Below are positions 1 to 11,750 of a stretch of 64,000 nucleotides of DNA, piece by piece. The DNA is taken from positions 7,428,831 through 7,492,830 of the forward strand of contig NC_031497.1 of the NCBI RefSeq assembly GCF_000237925.1, written 5' to 3'. This DNA comes from Schistosoma mansoni. Its lineage: Eukaryota; Platyhelminthes; Trematoda; Strigeidida; Schistosomatidae. The notes under the pieces are model-generated. The model searched no databases, was not told the origin of the DNA, and saw only the letters and a list, made by a program, of their open reading frames with translations. How positions within the stretch are numbered: the first letter of the stretch is position 1; each line of letters starts with the position of its first letter. A program made the translations under genes and the position numbers.

Positions 1-338
1 AGCGACCCCATCTCGTAGAAAACCAACTCGCTACAAAAAAGGCTAACCAGAATAAATTACTCAAACTATTTAAACTCTGTCCTGAGAGTTGAACGAATAA
101 TTATGACGCCTCATGATGTAAGCGAGTTCCTTCGAAAGTCACGAGACCGATGCACCTTCTAATGACCAGAGCGACAATGTTCATAGGTATATGGAATACT
201 CGTGCAATGTGCTCCACATACACAAGGAGTTGCATTGATGCCGTCCAAACAAGCAAAAAATGAACTTGTAGGATGGGAATCTCATGAACCAAGGATCATC
301 AAAGCCTCCTTCAAAACGACACTCAACATTCGATAGCA

Positions 339-572
339 CTCAACTTCGTGGGTCATTTAAAGTTAGACATTAACACCGTTGGATGCCGGCTCATTGGTCT
401 ATCGGTTAAGTGCTCCTGCTCGAAGCTGGCAGATCCTGGGTTCGAATCTCGTGGGTGCGGGATCATGGATGCGCACTGCTGAGGAGTCCCATAATAGGGC
501 GAAACAGCTGTCCAATGCTTCCAGGTTTTCTATGGTGGTCTAGCTTCAATTGACTCATGATTTCCACTATGA
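339..572 (+). mobile_element. Family B hammerhead element inserted in the RTE endonuclease
   Basis: It is homologous to the copies at 42334-42662, 40130-40268 and 56862-57070. In order it has a leader (CAACTTCGTGGG), a tRNA-like head with an A-box-like stretch at 394-410 and a good B box GGTTCGAATC at 439-448, a hammerhead ribozyme at 473-518, and a body ending near CATGATTTCCACTATGAA. RTE endonuclease coding flanks it on both sides (K-A-S-F-K-T before, Q-C-Y-A-P after), so the insertion is younger than the RTE copy. No clear target duplication is visible. Confidence 0.75.
473..518 (+). ncRNA. Hammerhead ribozyme, family B type
   Basis: Core parts in order: stem I GCACTG (473-478), conserved CTGAGGA (479-485, fits CUGANGA), stem II GTCC/GGGC closing an A-rich loop, conserved GAA at 501-503, a very short stem III ACAG/CTGT, the cleavage cytosine at 512, then the other stem I strand CAATGC with one mismatch. 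All invariant core bases are present, so self-cleavage is plausible. The minimal stem III resembles that of Sm-alpha hammerheads. Activity is inferred, not shown. Confidence 0.75.
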
Positions 573-823
573 AGAGAGAAGAAAAGCATTACAGTGGACG
601 TCATCCAATGCTATGCTCCTATCAACGACTACAATGAAGATGTTAAAGATCAATTCTACGATAGACTGCAGTCAATCGTCGAGAAGTGCCCAACGAAGAA
701 CCTGACCATTCTGATGTGAAATTTAAACGTCAAGGTTGGAATGGACAACACCGGATTTTAAGACATCGTGGAATGACATGGACTGGGAGAAATGAACAAA
801 AATGGTGAGAAATTTGCAAACCT

Positions 824-1464
824 ATGTGCCTTCAACAAACTGGTCATAGGTGGCATACAAACTCATACATAAAACTACATGAACTTCCCCGGGTCACACC
901 ACGCAGAACCAATATGAACATATTCGCATTAACAAAATGTTCAGAAGGACGATGGAGGGTTGGAACCAGGAGAGGAGCTGATATAGCATCAGATCATTAC
1001 CTGTTGGTTGCCAAGATGAAATTAAAACTCAAGAAGTACTGGACACTGAGGCGGGTAACATCGCAAAAGTTTAACAGGGGTTTACTTTGAGATACAAATT
1101 CAAGATAGCCCTCAACAATAGGTTCCAGGCCTCTCACGATCCACTCGATGGAGGGGGAACTACTACGGAGAACAACTGGAAAGGGATGAGGGAGGCAATC
1201 ATTTCAACATGTCAGAAGGTTCTGGGCCAAAAGAAGCACCAGCACAAGGAATGGATCACTGTTCGTACACTGGATAAGATTGAAGAAAAAAGGAACAGGA
1301 AGGTAGCAATCAATGCCAGCCGAACGAGAGCAGAAAAGGCCAAGACACAAGCCCAATACACAGAAGTAAACAAGCATGGGAAGAGGAGTATCAGAACCGA
1401 CAAACGTAGGTGGTACTCCACATCCTCTTCAGTAAGATTTATGATACAGAACAAGTACCAATAG
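824..1464 (+). pseudogene. RTE endonuclease C-terminus and linker (broken)
   Basis: Two overlapping reading frames hold the end of the endonuclease (L-C-L/A-F-N-K-L-V-like text near 824, then A-D-I-A-S-D-H-Y-L-L-V and K-M-K-L-K-L-K-K-Y-W to about 1060). A basic linker follows (I-A-L-N-N-R-F-Q, N-W-K-G-M, K-E-W-I-T-V, R-T-R-A-E-K-A-K) to about 1410. The family has these in one long ORF. Here several frame changes and an in-frame stop near 1088 separate them. It is part of the LINE and not a host gene. Confidence 0.75.
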
Positions 1465-2069
1465 ACTGGAAAGAAGGACTTCTGATCAAGATACCAAAGA
1501 AAGGCGATCTCAGCAAGTGCGATAACTACAGAGACATCACTCTTCTCTCAATACCAGGAAAAGTCTTCAACAGAGTATTGTTAAACAGGATGAAGGATTC
1601 CGTGGACGCCCAACTTCGAGATCAACAAGCTGGATTTCGTAAAGATCGATCATGTACAGACCAAATTGCAACTCTACGTATCATTGTGGAACAATCAATC
1701 GAATGGAAATCATCACTGTACATCAACTTCATCGACTACGAGAAGGCATTTGATAGCGTGGACAGGACAACACTATGGAGGCTTCTTCGACACTACGGCG
1801 TGCCTGAGAAGATAGTCAATATCATACGGAACTCCTATGATGGACTAAACTGCCAAATCGTCCACGGAGGACAACTCACCGACTCATTCAAAGTAAAGAC
1901 TGGTGTAAGGCAAGGTTGCTTACTCTCACCCTTTCTCTTTCTCCCGGTGATCGACTGGATCATGAAGATGTCAACAACTGGAGGAAATCACGGGATGCAG
2001 TGGACAGGCAGGATGCAGCTTGACGATTTAGACTTCGCAGATGATCTGGCTCTTTTATCACAAACGTAA
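1410..2069 (+). pseudogene. RTE reverse transcriptase domain (partial)
   Basis: A 219-codon open stretch that reads as the fingers and palm of an RTE-clade reverse transcriptase. It has W-K-E-G-L-L-I-K-I-P-K-K-G-D near the start, L-R-D-Q-Q-A-G-F-R, then Y-E-K-A-F-D-S-V-D (first catalytic Asp), T-G-V-R-Q-G-C-L-L-S-P, and the catalytic box F-A-D-D near residue 210. The frame closes soon after F-A-D-D-L-A-L-L-S. The rest of the polymerase and the C-terminal domain continue in other frames. Its start is not native: the upstream half of the fingers domain, seen in the copy at 30945-31304, is deleted here. Confidence 0.85.
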
Positions 2070-2775
2070 CAACAAATGCAGTAGAAGAGACCAGTGTATC
2101 AGTAGGTCTAAATATACACAAAGGGAACAACATTCACCAATCGAATTACACTTGACGGAGAAGCTCTTGAGGATGTAAGAACCTTTACATATCTGGGCAG
2201 CATCATTGATGAACACGGTGGATCTGATGCAGATGTGAGGGCGCAGACCGGCAAAGCAAGAGTAGCATATTTACAACTGAAGAACATCTGGAACTCAAAA
2301 CAACTGTCAACCAACACCAAGGTTAGAATTTTCAATATTAATGTCAAGACAGTTCTACTGTATGAGGCGGAGACATGAAGAACTACGAAAGCCATTATCC
2401 AGAAGATACAAGTGTTTATTAACAGTTGTCTACGCAAAACACTTCGAATCCGTTCGCCAGACACTATCAGCACCATTCTACCGTTGGAGAGAACAAACCA
2501 GATTTCAGCATAGGAAGAAATCAGGAAGAAGCTCCGGAAGTGGATAGGTCACACATTAAGGAAATCACCCAACTGCGTCACAAGGCAAACCCATACATGG
2601 AATCCTGAAGGCCAAAGAACAAATTACGCCGAGAAATGGAGACAGACATGAGAAGAATGAACAACAATTGGATAGAACCTGAACGGAAGGCCTAGGACAG
2701 AGTGTGTTGGAGAATGCTGGTCGGTGGCATATGCTCCATTGGGGGTAACAGGAGTAAGTAAATAAGTAATTAAGT

Positions 2776-4275
2776 GTAATTAATGGCGTATTCACTAATT
2801 ACTAGGTTTGAAATCGAATATGAATACAATATTTTTTTAAGTAGACTATATTTTCGACAAGCTCACTTCGAAAAAAGCTATTGTAATCAAGGCTTTTGTT
2901 ATTCGAAACTAAAAAATACCAAATGAATAGTGAAAAGATTTTGAAAATGTGCGATATGCATGACTTTAAACTATTAGGAAGGCTAGTATTTTCAACCTGA
3001 GATCGATTACTTTGTTGAACATAAGTTTAAAGATAATAACGAAGTCAAAGCCTATCTTAATTTCATTAGATGAGGGATCCTACAACTATTCCATGCTCTC
3101 ATCCTCTGTCCTACAATTGGACTTGAACGAAAAGAATTATTCGTTCTTTTTGTTATATGAGATGTCTCCATGGTACCTAAGTCATTTATTCACAAAAGTA
3201 GCTGGCTTGCGGATACAGTAAGTATTAGCAACGGAAATCATGAGGGCGAATGCACACGAATGAGCAATTTGTAGAAAACTTTCTTAAAAGTTCCAGTATA
3301 TTTTTCCTCTTCAATGTTTCAACATGGTTTGTTCTTATTCAAGCACCGCTGGAACCTGAAACATGAAGTAAATAGTCTACATGATAATTTAGCTTACCTA
3401 CTTTAGAAGATTTATTGGCGATCCAAAATAGAGCTTTAATAAAATTGTAGAGGTGGTTTTAGACAAACAAAATACAATACTCATATTTACGTATTTATTT
3501 TGGTTGTAAAATGTTCATTTGAAATGCAGTTTTTGGATCAGACTGAATTTTATTTGTAAAATTCATCAAACAAACCTTCAACCCACTTTGTAGCCATTAG
3601 TAGTATTATTTCTAGTTTGATATCAGATGTAAATTAGGTTTGCAAAGGTCTTAGGATTTGACCCGATTATTGTAAATATTTCACATAAAAGTGTGATATG
3701 ACCTTCATCAAGGTACATGAACAAAAATCTAGAAAAGAAAACTGGCTTAAACCATTTCTGTGCTAAATAGACTATTTGATACTGTAAATATTTTGAGTCA
3801 ATAAATACGTATTAAATTCATATTGTAATGTGTGATTTCATTTACGCATATGTATTTTGATCTTATGCCAGTACATAAATGTTCAAGCCACATCTGTATT
3901 CATCCTAATGGTATTTGTCAAACTGGACAGGTAGACTAAATAAGAGCAACTTCATTAGAACATATTTTGATTGTATATACAGTTTTTCAAGATTTTCAAC
4001 ACTAGTTGACGTCAGCTAAAAAGGTCTGTGTATAGGTTGATATATTTGTTAGCAATTGTAGAACATTAATAGCAATGTGTCAAGTAGATATAACGATTAT
4101 TTCTCAATCAAAAACTCTAGAAATGCAGTTACCTGTACCTTTCGTTTTGTTAAGCTTTTAAGATTTGCTTAGAGCTGCGGTGATTCATCCATTATATATT
4201 TTTATGCTATGCAAATTAACTTTAATACTAATAATAAATTGAAGTATTTTGAATGTTAAGTAGCATTTATAGCTT
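2776..4275. other. AT-rich spacer, nothing recognised
   Basis: I see no coding stretch, RNA gene or known repeat. Short open frames here are uncharacteristic and unsupported. Confidence 0.6.
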
Positions 4276-4391
4276 GTGTCCGGTTCTCCTGTGAGGCGGG
4301 ATCGAGCTGTACTGCTCGACTGAAGCCTGGGCGGTGTCTGGTTTTCCTGTTAAACGGGATTGAGCTGTACTGTTTGGGTTGTCACGTGAAT
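4276..4391 (+). repeat. Two tandem copies of a 58-bp GC-richer unit
   Basis: GTGTCCGGTTCTCCTGTGAG at 4276 and GTGTCTGGTTTTCCTGTTAA at 4334 each continue with CGGGATYGAGCTGTACTG. The period is 58 and identity is about 80 percent over the first 43 bases. A shorter third echo (TGGTTTTTGATTCTCCTG) follows near 4399. The unit is GC-richer than its surroundings. Function unknown. Confidence 0.65.
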
Positions 4392-6662
4392 GTCTAGATG
4401 GTTTTTGATTCTCCTGAAAACCAATGCAAAATTACCCTGACCCACAAGGGTATATTATATATATAACAACGTTTTGATCATATTTATTAAACGTTCAACA
4501 GTTTCCAATGTATTGAATTCAAATTATTCCCTTTTTTAAAAGTCAAAGATAAAATTTAAAGGAGGATTAAATATAAACATTGTCTAAAATGAAGCCACTT
4601 GGTGTCTTATTAGTTATTTGTTCACTTTGAATCCATGAAAATAAGTGGGATCGAGGGTGAAATGGAAAATTTATATTTATATGTAATAATATATCAAATT
4701 ATTGTAAGGTATCTTTAGATTATCATTGTGCTAAAATGACTCCTATTTAATCCTTTAGAAACTATATTAGGTATGAGTAAAGATGATGATGCTAAATTAA
4801 ATTTCATGTTTTGATTAAATAAACCAATAGAGATTGTTAGTTAGTTCTTGAAAATAAATAACGGACATTCAAATTCTTCTGGAATTCCCTGTTGTAAAGG
4901 TTATGTTTACCTTCGAATTTTTATCCTATTTTGTTATTGATATACAAATTTATAGCAATGAAACTCTGTTACTGGATTAAGTATTAGTAGTATGTCATTT
5001 TAGTTATAAGTGATTCGGGTTTTTAGACATGAAATAGTAAATGAATTTTTATAATAATAGTAATAAGACTTTCCTGAGTTTTCAGTGTTTCAGCTACAAA
5101 AATCCTTATCAATTATTCACAGTGTTCACTGATCGAACTACTGAATAGTATTAAATTATTACCCTGTTTATTCTGCAACGTATTCCCAATATATCATAAC
5201 AGATCTTTGGTACTCACAAATTCGTACATACGAGTTATACTACTTGGAATTTGTAGTAGTATCAAGATAAGTCGTCAGGTTATTAGGTATGATATAAAGA
5301 TGTTTCAATCGTAAACTAGATATTTTTCAAAGCCCAAAATTCAAAACTTTTGTTTCACATCAAATAAGAGCGGTAGCAGAAGTACATTCATAGTTTTATG
5401 AAAACGTCAATAATTATTATGAAAAATTTTGTCATCATGGATTAAAAACTGTTTGAGTTAAATGAATCAAATGATTCACTTTAATTTTAGATTGTGTATA
5501 TTCTATGACCCTAACTTTAGGTTCCAACTCAGAAACAATGTGAAGGCTCCTGAAAATCTTTTCATGTCCATATACGCGTCCCGGAAGACGTTCATTTCTC
5601 GAGTTGAGGACAGATAACCTGCAGAAGAATTAAATAGGTTTACTAATCTTGTAGAATTTATTTTTTGTGATGTTATTTTTAAAATAAATTATAACTGTTA
5701 TCGTACTGGCTAGTGGTGATCATCACAAGGATCTCTCCTGCAGGCCACTATTATATATATTTGACTATTACCTTAAGTAAAGATTTTAAACTTAGAGTTT
5801 TGCTTATCTTCGTGCATTTAGCCACTTAATTTCATGACACAATCTAGAAAATGTAATGACCACCTTTAGGACTCAAAGTTGGTGTACTTGATCCCATGTG
5901 CCTTCATGGTTCTCAAGCTATTTTATGGTGAATCACAAGTTTTGTCATTTCAGTCTTATACTGAAGCAACCAAGATGAGAGATGAAAGACTAAATAAACA
6001 CAGTTTAGCTACTATATCTTACAAAGAGAAGGAAAACATCTAGAATGTAAGACATAATTCCGCTTATCTTGTACCATGCTATAACAATATATGATTACAT
6101 CGAACAATGCTTGTTGTAAGGTCATGGGACCCTATTTTGAGAGTTGATATGTAAGTGATTATTTCGTTGTTCTGATCAAATAGATATGTTTTTTTCACAT
6201 CATATTGACTGGCGATATCTAACTTCTTGCACACGCGAAAATCGTAAATAAATAGAAATTATATCATCATTTGTATATCTTTTAAAATGGTATAGCAACT
6301 ATGCTACAGTAATCTTAGATTTTTAGTTTACTACTGAGCGATATAGTTTTTAACTTAAATATCTGGTTCTAAAACAATGGTTTGTTATCAATATAGTACA
6401 TTTTCTGTCTAGAATCTCAAGAATATTCACTTTTTATAGGTGTTTATAAGTGTTTACTAATCCTTGAATCATAAAATTATTCGTGATATACCATTTGTCA
6501 CTTTTAACTACAAACAATATTCAATGAATACATTATAGATAGAAAATACAGTACAGTTGAAAATATTTCTCTATACATGCATTCAGTAGTCGAATATAAA
6601 CTTGGTACACTTGTGTATTTAGCAGTAAATAGCAAAATACTGCAAACAAATATGTGTTTACA
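4392..6662. other. AT-rich spacer, nothing recognised
   Basis: It includes a short TA run near 4450-4463. No gene or clear repeat is seen in the rest. Confidence 0.55.
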
Positions 6663-6887
6663 TTCATTTGGTAGTATTTTTTTAAATTTTTCCATTGATG
6701 TTTAGGACTGATATTGGTCAGTCTCTTATTGGCATATATGCATTCTGTATGGAGTGTGTTGATATTACCTTAATTCATAAGCATTATAAGCACAGATTAG
6801 TGGTGGCAATCAGTGGAATTCAGGATTCACATTTCATCTTATTTGTGAGTTGTCAACTGCATGTATCTGCATCCCAAAGTTGATTTA
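6663..6887 (-). mobile_element. Family A (Sm-alpha-like) element, body plus decayed hammerhead
   Basis: On the plus strand it reads junction CATTTGGTAGTA, then CCATTGATGTTTAGGACTG, the body, AAGCATTATAAGCA, and a decayed hammerhead complement (GGAATTCAGGATTCACATTTC, partly mutated). It ends near CCCAAAGTTGAT, before the tRNA-like head. RNA sense is the minus strand. The apparent ORFs in it come from reading the repeat antisense. Confidence 0.75.
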
Positions 6888-7177
6888 TTTAATTTGGATC
6901 AACAAATTCAAACATTTTTTACAACAAAACGATGGTTTTATCCATGGAAAGTTATGTAATCCAGACATTTCACTGGTAAGCGCATTTCTCTATAGTACAG
7001 TCAAATTTTTATTACACAATAATAATTTTATTGATTGGTATTTACAAAAATTATTATCACTGAAAGATATAACTTTATCATAACTGTCATCATTATTAAA
7101 CAACTGAAGACAATTTATTGCATAAAATTAATAATAATGATATTTGTAAGCAAAGATGGATAGAAGCTAGCAGCGGA

Positions 7178-7222
7178 ATCCAGGACGCGCGTTTCGTCCT
7201 ATTTGGGACTCGTCAGCTGGAT
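7178..7222 (-). ncRNA. Hammerhead ribozyme, Sm-alpha type, intact core
   Basis: On the minus strand: stem I ATCCAG, core CTGACGA, stem II GTCC/GGAC with loop CAAATA, core GAA, self-complementary stem III ACGCGCGT, cleavage C, then stem I CTGGAT. Every invariant core base is present and stem I pairs perfectly over 6 bp. This is the layout described for Sm-alpha satellite hammerheads of schistosomes. Confidence 0.85.
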
Positions 7223-7249
7223 GTACCTGCATTTCAGAGTTGATGTTCA

Positions 7250-7320
7250 CTCTGGGACTCGAACCCGGTATCTTTCCCTTGAAACGCCATCGCGTTATCC
7301 ACTCGGCCACTGAGTCTTGA
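7250..7320 (-). other. tRNA-like head with internal pol III boxes (not a tRNA gene)
   Basis: On the minus strand TGGCCGAGTGG (7299-7309) matches the A-box pattern and GGGTTCGAGTC (7256-7266) matches the B box. The spacing is that of a class II (Leu/Ser-like) tRNA. There is no complete acceptor stem or 3' end, and the block is followed by the hammerhead. It is best read as the promoter of the element, with transcription expected on the minus strand. Confidence 0.75.
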
Positions 7321-7447
7321 TAGCCACTTGCTTGTACGATGGAGTGAATTAAGGTTATATCGAGTCAGTACGCATAGTATGCACACATGCCAATTGACCA
7401 GTGGCAATCCTAAACACCAATGGGAAGATTCAAACAAACGCTACTAA

Positions 7448-8220
7448 GTGAATAATAATATTTGTTGTAATAGTAACACTTAGATATTTTTGATTCTAGT
7501 ATAAACGAAATTCGTCACCATTCGAAAATAGATTTCTTAATTGAAGTTCCCTTTATGGTACCGGATAACTATTTGATATTATAAATGGAAATGTTTCATT
7601 ATAATTTTACAAAGTCACGCAAAAAGATCCCTATAATTGTTAGATATAGATATATTTTAGGAAATAAAGTGTCTCTGAAATGGTTTTGTCTTGGAATATT
7701 AGTTTTGATATTGCTCAAATACATTTTATAGTAAATTATTTTAGTTTTCTAACGTTGACATATTGTTTTGTTGAAATAACATTGAAATTGTAAAGTTAAT
7801 GTATCTTTTTGATATAGGACAGATGAGTTTGATTCATTCCTAACACAGTTAAGCTCATACATTTCAGTGTCGATTATCTAAGCCAGTAAGGAGATTTTTC
7901 TGTTTAAGATGATCCACGTAACAAAAAAGACAAATGAAATGAAATTACATTTATCTTCACCATTATATTTCATTCTATAATGAGATGCTTCTCAATACAA
8001 AATTATTTTTTAATCTATAATAAGTGATAAATTCAACAATCTCAGCAGTATATGATGCAAAACAATTTACCGTCAAATAAACGAAATATACTCTATATTA
8101 CTGTGATTGCCAAATTATAATTTTCGTGAATTGATGCTTTATTTTATTTCTTTCGTTCACTGTACTTCATTCCTTTCTTTTTTCAGGTGGCCATATCTAT
8201 ATTTAAGAACTTTCATCTAA
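7448..8220. other. AT-rich spacer, nothing recognised
   Basis: No gene or known repeat seen. Confidence 0.5.
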
Positions 8221-8224
8221 ATTA

Positions 8225-8645
8225 GAGCGAACAGCTTCACAGTATTTGGGCGCCGAGTTGATGTAAGACATTATTCCCTTGAAAAAGCTTGGACCAGATT
8301 GCCAGGCGAAACGTTGGATTTAATTCAAATTCATTTGCTGAGATTTTACAAATATATTATTCCTATTGTAGCTATAAGTAATTACCCAAAATTAATAGCT
8401 CTGTAAGTGTTCGACATTGGATGCTGACCACATTAGTTTTAGTGGACTCGTTTATCTGAAGGCGCTCGGCCATGCATCCGTGCCAGGTCATGTTACAGAA
8501 CGGCGTGGGAAACATCTCCTACGATCATTAGCCAGATTAGATCAGTCACTGCTCGATATATTGATAACCCATCAAATGTATCTTCCAACCTCCTCGCTTC
8601 TGACTTCTGATTTTAACTGGGTGGGCGCTATTCGATTATAGAAAG
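8225..8645 (+). mobile_element. Probable Penelope-like element fragment with hammerhead-like motif
   Basis: Around 8279-8318 the text TTGAAAAAGCTTGG, then a loop, then CCAGGCGAAACGTTGGA matches the hammerhead-like motif known in the terminal repeats of Penelope-like elements. A stem II GCTTGG/CCAGGC is followed by the core GAAAC. The first core box is TTGAAAA where CTGAAGA is expected, so this copy is decayed. 8400-8640 is GC-richer (GGCGCTCGGCCATGCATCC) and open for 74 codons without recognisable protein similarity. It may belong to the same element. Family assignment rests on the motif only. Confidence 0.4.
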
Positions 8646-9601
8646 TGTTACTGGTAAAGAGTTGTCAAACTATAATACTGGTGGTATCTTCACTATTTAA
8701 TACCATATCTATATTTGTTTGCATATTTTTAAGAATCTTAATTAATTAGACTATACCTAAAAGTGTTATCAATATACTTATGGAAATATGTATTTTCCTT
8801 GTGTCTTAATTGTGTCATAACTAATTTACTTTGTCAAGAATGTACCTTCTATTAATAGAAGTTTAGTAAAACAATAGAAAACAAACTACTGATTGTATTT
8901 GGTTTTTCTAGGAACTATAATTATTTATTGGTTCATATAGAAAGTATTTAAGAGAAACCTGTTACATTTTATGTTATTGTAAGTGTAAATTAAGTTAGCT
9001 GCATTGTAGAGTTTAAATTTGGAATCTATAAGTACAAATGTCAGCACTAAAATAAAGATTCTTAATACACCAGTTCATAGATCATCTCAAATCAACATAT
9101 TAGGATACAAGATCAATATTAAAATAAAAAAATCGGAAACATTTTGAGAACATTCTGAGAGGAATTCAAAACTTACAATGCATAGATTTACTGAATTTAT
9201 TCAATAGATCTATTTCCTACAAAAATCTTTATTACTGTACATGTACTAGTCTACCTAGTGTTGACTATAGAACTTTGATGATTTTTATTTTTGTTAAAAA
9301 ACGAATTTAAAAAAAGAAACTTTTTCTCTAAATATTCTCGATTATCTTATTACGCTTAAATAAGCAGAAGAAAAGCATAGAACCGAGAGAATTCGTTAAT
9401 TGAAAACTAGCATAATTATACATGTACAAATTTAGTGACTTTAAAAATTTAAGCAAATGTTTTTAATAAGTACTATAAAAGTTTGTTTATTCTTAATATC
9501 CAGAAATTAGTGTGCTCTGTTAATTAAATCCTTTTAGTGCGTCATGTTGTTAAACTGTTTCAATGTGGATATTGTTGAATAGAATGTTATGTAAATTCAT
9601 T
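8646..9601. other. AT-rich spacer, nothing recognised
   Basis: No gene or known repeat seen. Confidence 0.5.
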
Positions 9602-10095
9602 TTGTATTGGTTGCTTGAATCTTCTCATCGGCGTTTGACATACATGCATTCTGTATGGAGTGCATCGATATCACCTTAATTCACAAGCATTTTAAGCAAA
9701 GACGGATGGTGTCTATCGGTGGAACTCAAGACTCGCATTTCGTCTTACCTGTGACTTTTCAGCTGAATATACCTGCATCCCAGAGTTGATGTTTACTCCG
9801 GGACATGCCAATAAGTGACTGATCAATTGTAGTCTTAAAAATAATTGGACAAATTCAAACAAATAATACAAAAATAAATTAAACTTCACCCCATTGGACG
9901 AGCCAGTAGCTAACTGGACTCAGTAGCTAAGTGGATAAGGTGGTGGTGTTGGGAGGAAACGGTATGAAGTTCGAGTCTCAGAACAAACACCAAGCCTAAG
10001 ATGAAGGCGCATCCATTTGACGAGTCTTAAATAGGATGAAACTCGCGTCCTAGATTCCGCTGCTAGCCACTATTCATCTTTGCTTAGAATGTTAT
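9602..10095. mobile_element. Family A fold-back: antisense half joined to sense half
   Basis: 9602-9797 is family A antisense (tail TATTGGTTGCTTGAATCTTC, body, hammerhead complement, to CTCCGGGACA). From 9798 the sequence is family A sense: body end TGCCAATAAG...TTCAAACAAATAATAC, the normal inter-monomer junction AAATTAAACTTCACCCCATTG, and a tRNA-like head (A-box-like TAGCTAAGTGG, B-box-like AGTTCGAGTC). It continues with a decayed hammerhead (near 10015-10060, first box TTGACGA) and ends at CATCTTTGCTTAGA. The two halves could pair as a long hairpin. Confidence 0.8.
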
Positions 10096-11184
10096 GTGGT
10101 TATGATTTTCCACAGCTATTCATCTTCAAACTTTATCGTAACATTATTTTGATTCATGAATACTGTAGTAATGAAATGGTATGGTTACTGTTTTATTTAT
10201 CATATTAATCTCCTTTATATATTTACTGTTCTTTCATCATGTTTCAGCAAAATCTTCTTACAACAATTGATATAAATGTTTTTTTCCGTTTATCATTTTA
10301 AAGTGTGATTAAATTATAAAACGAAAAATCTGTTTGTTTATTTAAGGTAAAAATGTTGGAATAACTGCCTAATTTTTCTTTTCTCCACCACATGGAAACC
10401 CTTGACAAAAAAGTGTCAAAGAGTGAATGAACTACATTTATGATGATTGAAAATTATAGTAAACAATCAAATTATGTGTTTATTACAATTGAAAATAACG
10501 CAAAAGAATGATTAGCAATTATAATACATTTTTGACAAAGACTGTGATTAATAAATAGTGCTTTGAGAGATTTTTTGTTGGTCACCGGCCTTATAATTTC
10601 CTCTTCACATCAATACGCGACAATCAAGTACTCCAATTTGGTAACCATATACTTTTAGCTTCATAGGTTTAAATAGTAAATGTCATTTCCTTTTGTGTTT
10701 GACAATACGTTTTCTAAATATTAGGACTTTATTACCACGTACTTAGTGTTTTCTTTTGTCAAGTAACTAATATGTTGTTAACAAAATTGATAGACTATTG
10801 ATTAACCTGACTGAAAATGATAAGTAATTAAATAGTTTTGACAATCTATTCAAGTTAATGAAACGTCTGGATTTATCACCCACTAGGCATGATCTTGCTT
10901 TGAAGAATTAAGAAACTCATTGTTCCTTAACTTGATCGTTTGGTGTATAATGAATTGACCGTCCTATTGGGACCGATATTTTTTCGGATGTTTATAATTT
11001 TCAAGGTGAAAGTGATGTTTCAGAAATCGTGATACGAAATGATCACACATACATTTATTTTAAATGTTCAACATGATATGATATTTCTAGTTTCCAATAG
11101 TTGGTACTTCCTTTCTAAAGATAGACTGATTCATCAAATAAACTAATATTGTGATTTGTGCTACTGTTGTCGACAAATATAAGT
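10096..11184. other. AT-rich spacer, nothing recognised
   Basis: No gene or known repeat seen. Confidence 0.5.
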
Positions 11185-11425
11185 AGTACGTAGCACCAAT
11201 CAATAGTGAAAAGCCTGGAGACAGAAGGTTAAGAAGATCAAAGAAAAGAGAACGAAAAAAATAGAGTGATTGATGTGGGAATTAAGCAACAATCAAGTCT
11301 GAGACGGTTAATTGACATTTTGCAAATGAAGTGTTTACTGTATGGTCCTAAAATTTCACCAAAAGATTCTATAATTTTGTGTTCAAATATATTTAGCTGT
11401 CCCCATTAGCGTTCTCATTCATTAC
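11185..11425 (+). repeat. Diverged family C interspersed repeat
   Basis: It is similar in order to the copy at 13741-14042: AAGAAAAGAGAACGAA, CAATCAAGTCTGAGAC, TTTGCAAATGAAGTGTTTACTGTATGG, and TGTCCCCATTAGCGTTCTCATTCA at the end. It is clearly older than the other copies. Confidence 0.5.
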
Positions 11426-11509
11426 AATACTAAACAGCTGCATTATCCTATAAGTTGATCATCATATCGAAGTAATAATCAAAATTCGTCGGCTATTTCG
11501 GCAGTTTAC

Positions 11510-11750
11510 TTTGACTAGTGACTCATTTCAAGATGTAATTTCAAAATCCTAGTGAGAAGCCGTGAACGGTGGATTTCAGCTGTGTTGGATGTGAGACACT
11601 TATACACTCAGTACAATTGAAGATGGTCGCGCAATTTTATGAATAAATTGATTTTAGACATATACATCATTAAATTCGACCCTAATAATCCAGAGATCAA
11701 GGGTTCGCGCAAAATTGAAGGTCTTGGGTTTCATCGTCCATGGGATTGTA
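11510..11750 (+). mobile_element. Diverged family B-like element
   Basis: CTAGTGACTCATTTCAAGAT and CCTAGTGAGAAGCCGTGA match the upstream part of family B (compare 51563-51625). Downstream, CTTGGGTTTCATC near 11730 may be a decayed B box. No hammerhead core is left. Confidence 0.45.

Larger units (their letters stand above)
1..2775 (+). mobile_element. RTE-clade LINE (SR2-like), decayed, 5' end outside window
   Basis: A non-LTR retrotransposon copy. The first 60 bases match the 5' region of the second copy (30925-30985), so the element begins about 95 bases before the window. Remains of an apurinic endonuclease lie at about 170-330 (a T-W-N-V-R-T-M-like start) and 590-1060 (Q-C-Y-A-P, S-D-H-Y-L-L-V). 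A basic linker follows at 1087-1400 and a reverse transcriptase at 1410-2069. Maturase-like C-terminal coding follows in shifted frames to about 2700. The 3' end is a GTAAGTAAATAAGTAA-type simple repeat, typical of RTE. Coding is broken by several frame changes, and about 130-150 codons between linker and palm domain are missing compared with the family. A family B hammerhead element interrupts it at 339-572. Confidence 0.85.
7145..7447 (-). mobile_element. Family A element with inverted body (fold-back form)
   Basis: From left to right on the plus strand it has antisense body start, antisense hammerhead (7178-7222) and antisense tRNA-like head (7250-7320) up to GCTTGTACGATGGAGTG. From about 7345 the body runs in sense orientation (AATTAAGGTTATATCGAG to CAATGGGAAGATTCAAACAA-like text). 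In a normal monomer head and body are co-oriented, so this copy is rearranged at a GTGAATT joint. The ribozyme core is intact. Confidence 0.8.

Noticed and set aside
1212-1454. Minus-strand frame of 80 codons
   Set aside because: Shadow of the RTE linker coding on the plus strand.
4276-4391. CRISPR-like direct repeats
   Set aside because: Two adjacent diverged copies without spacers, in a eukaryotic context.
7250-7320. A possible tRNA-Leu/Ser gene (also near 9905-9990, 19760-19830, 26055-26125)
   Set aside because: A and B boxes are present but the acceptor stem and discriminator end are not, and each is followed by the hammerhead.
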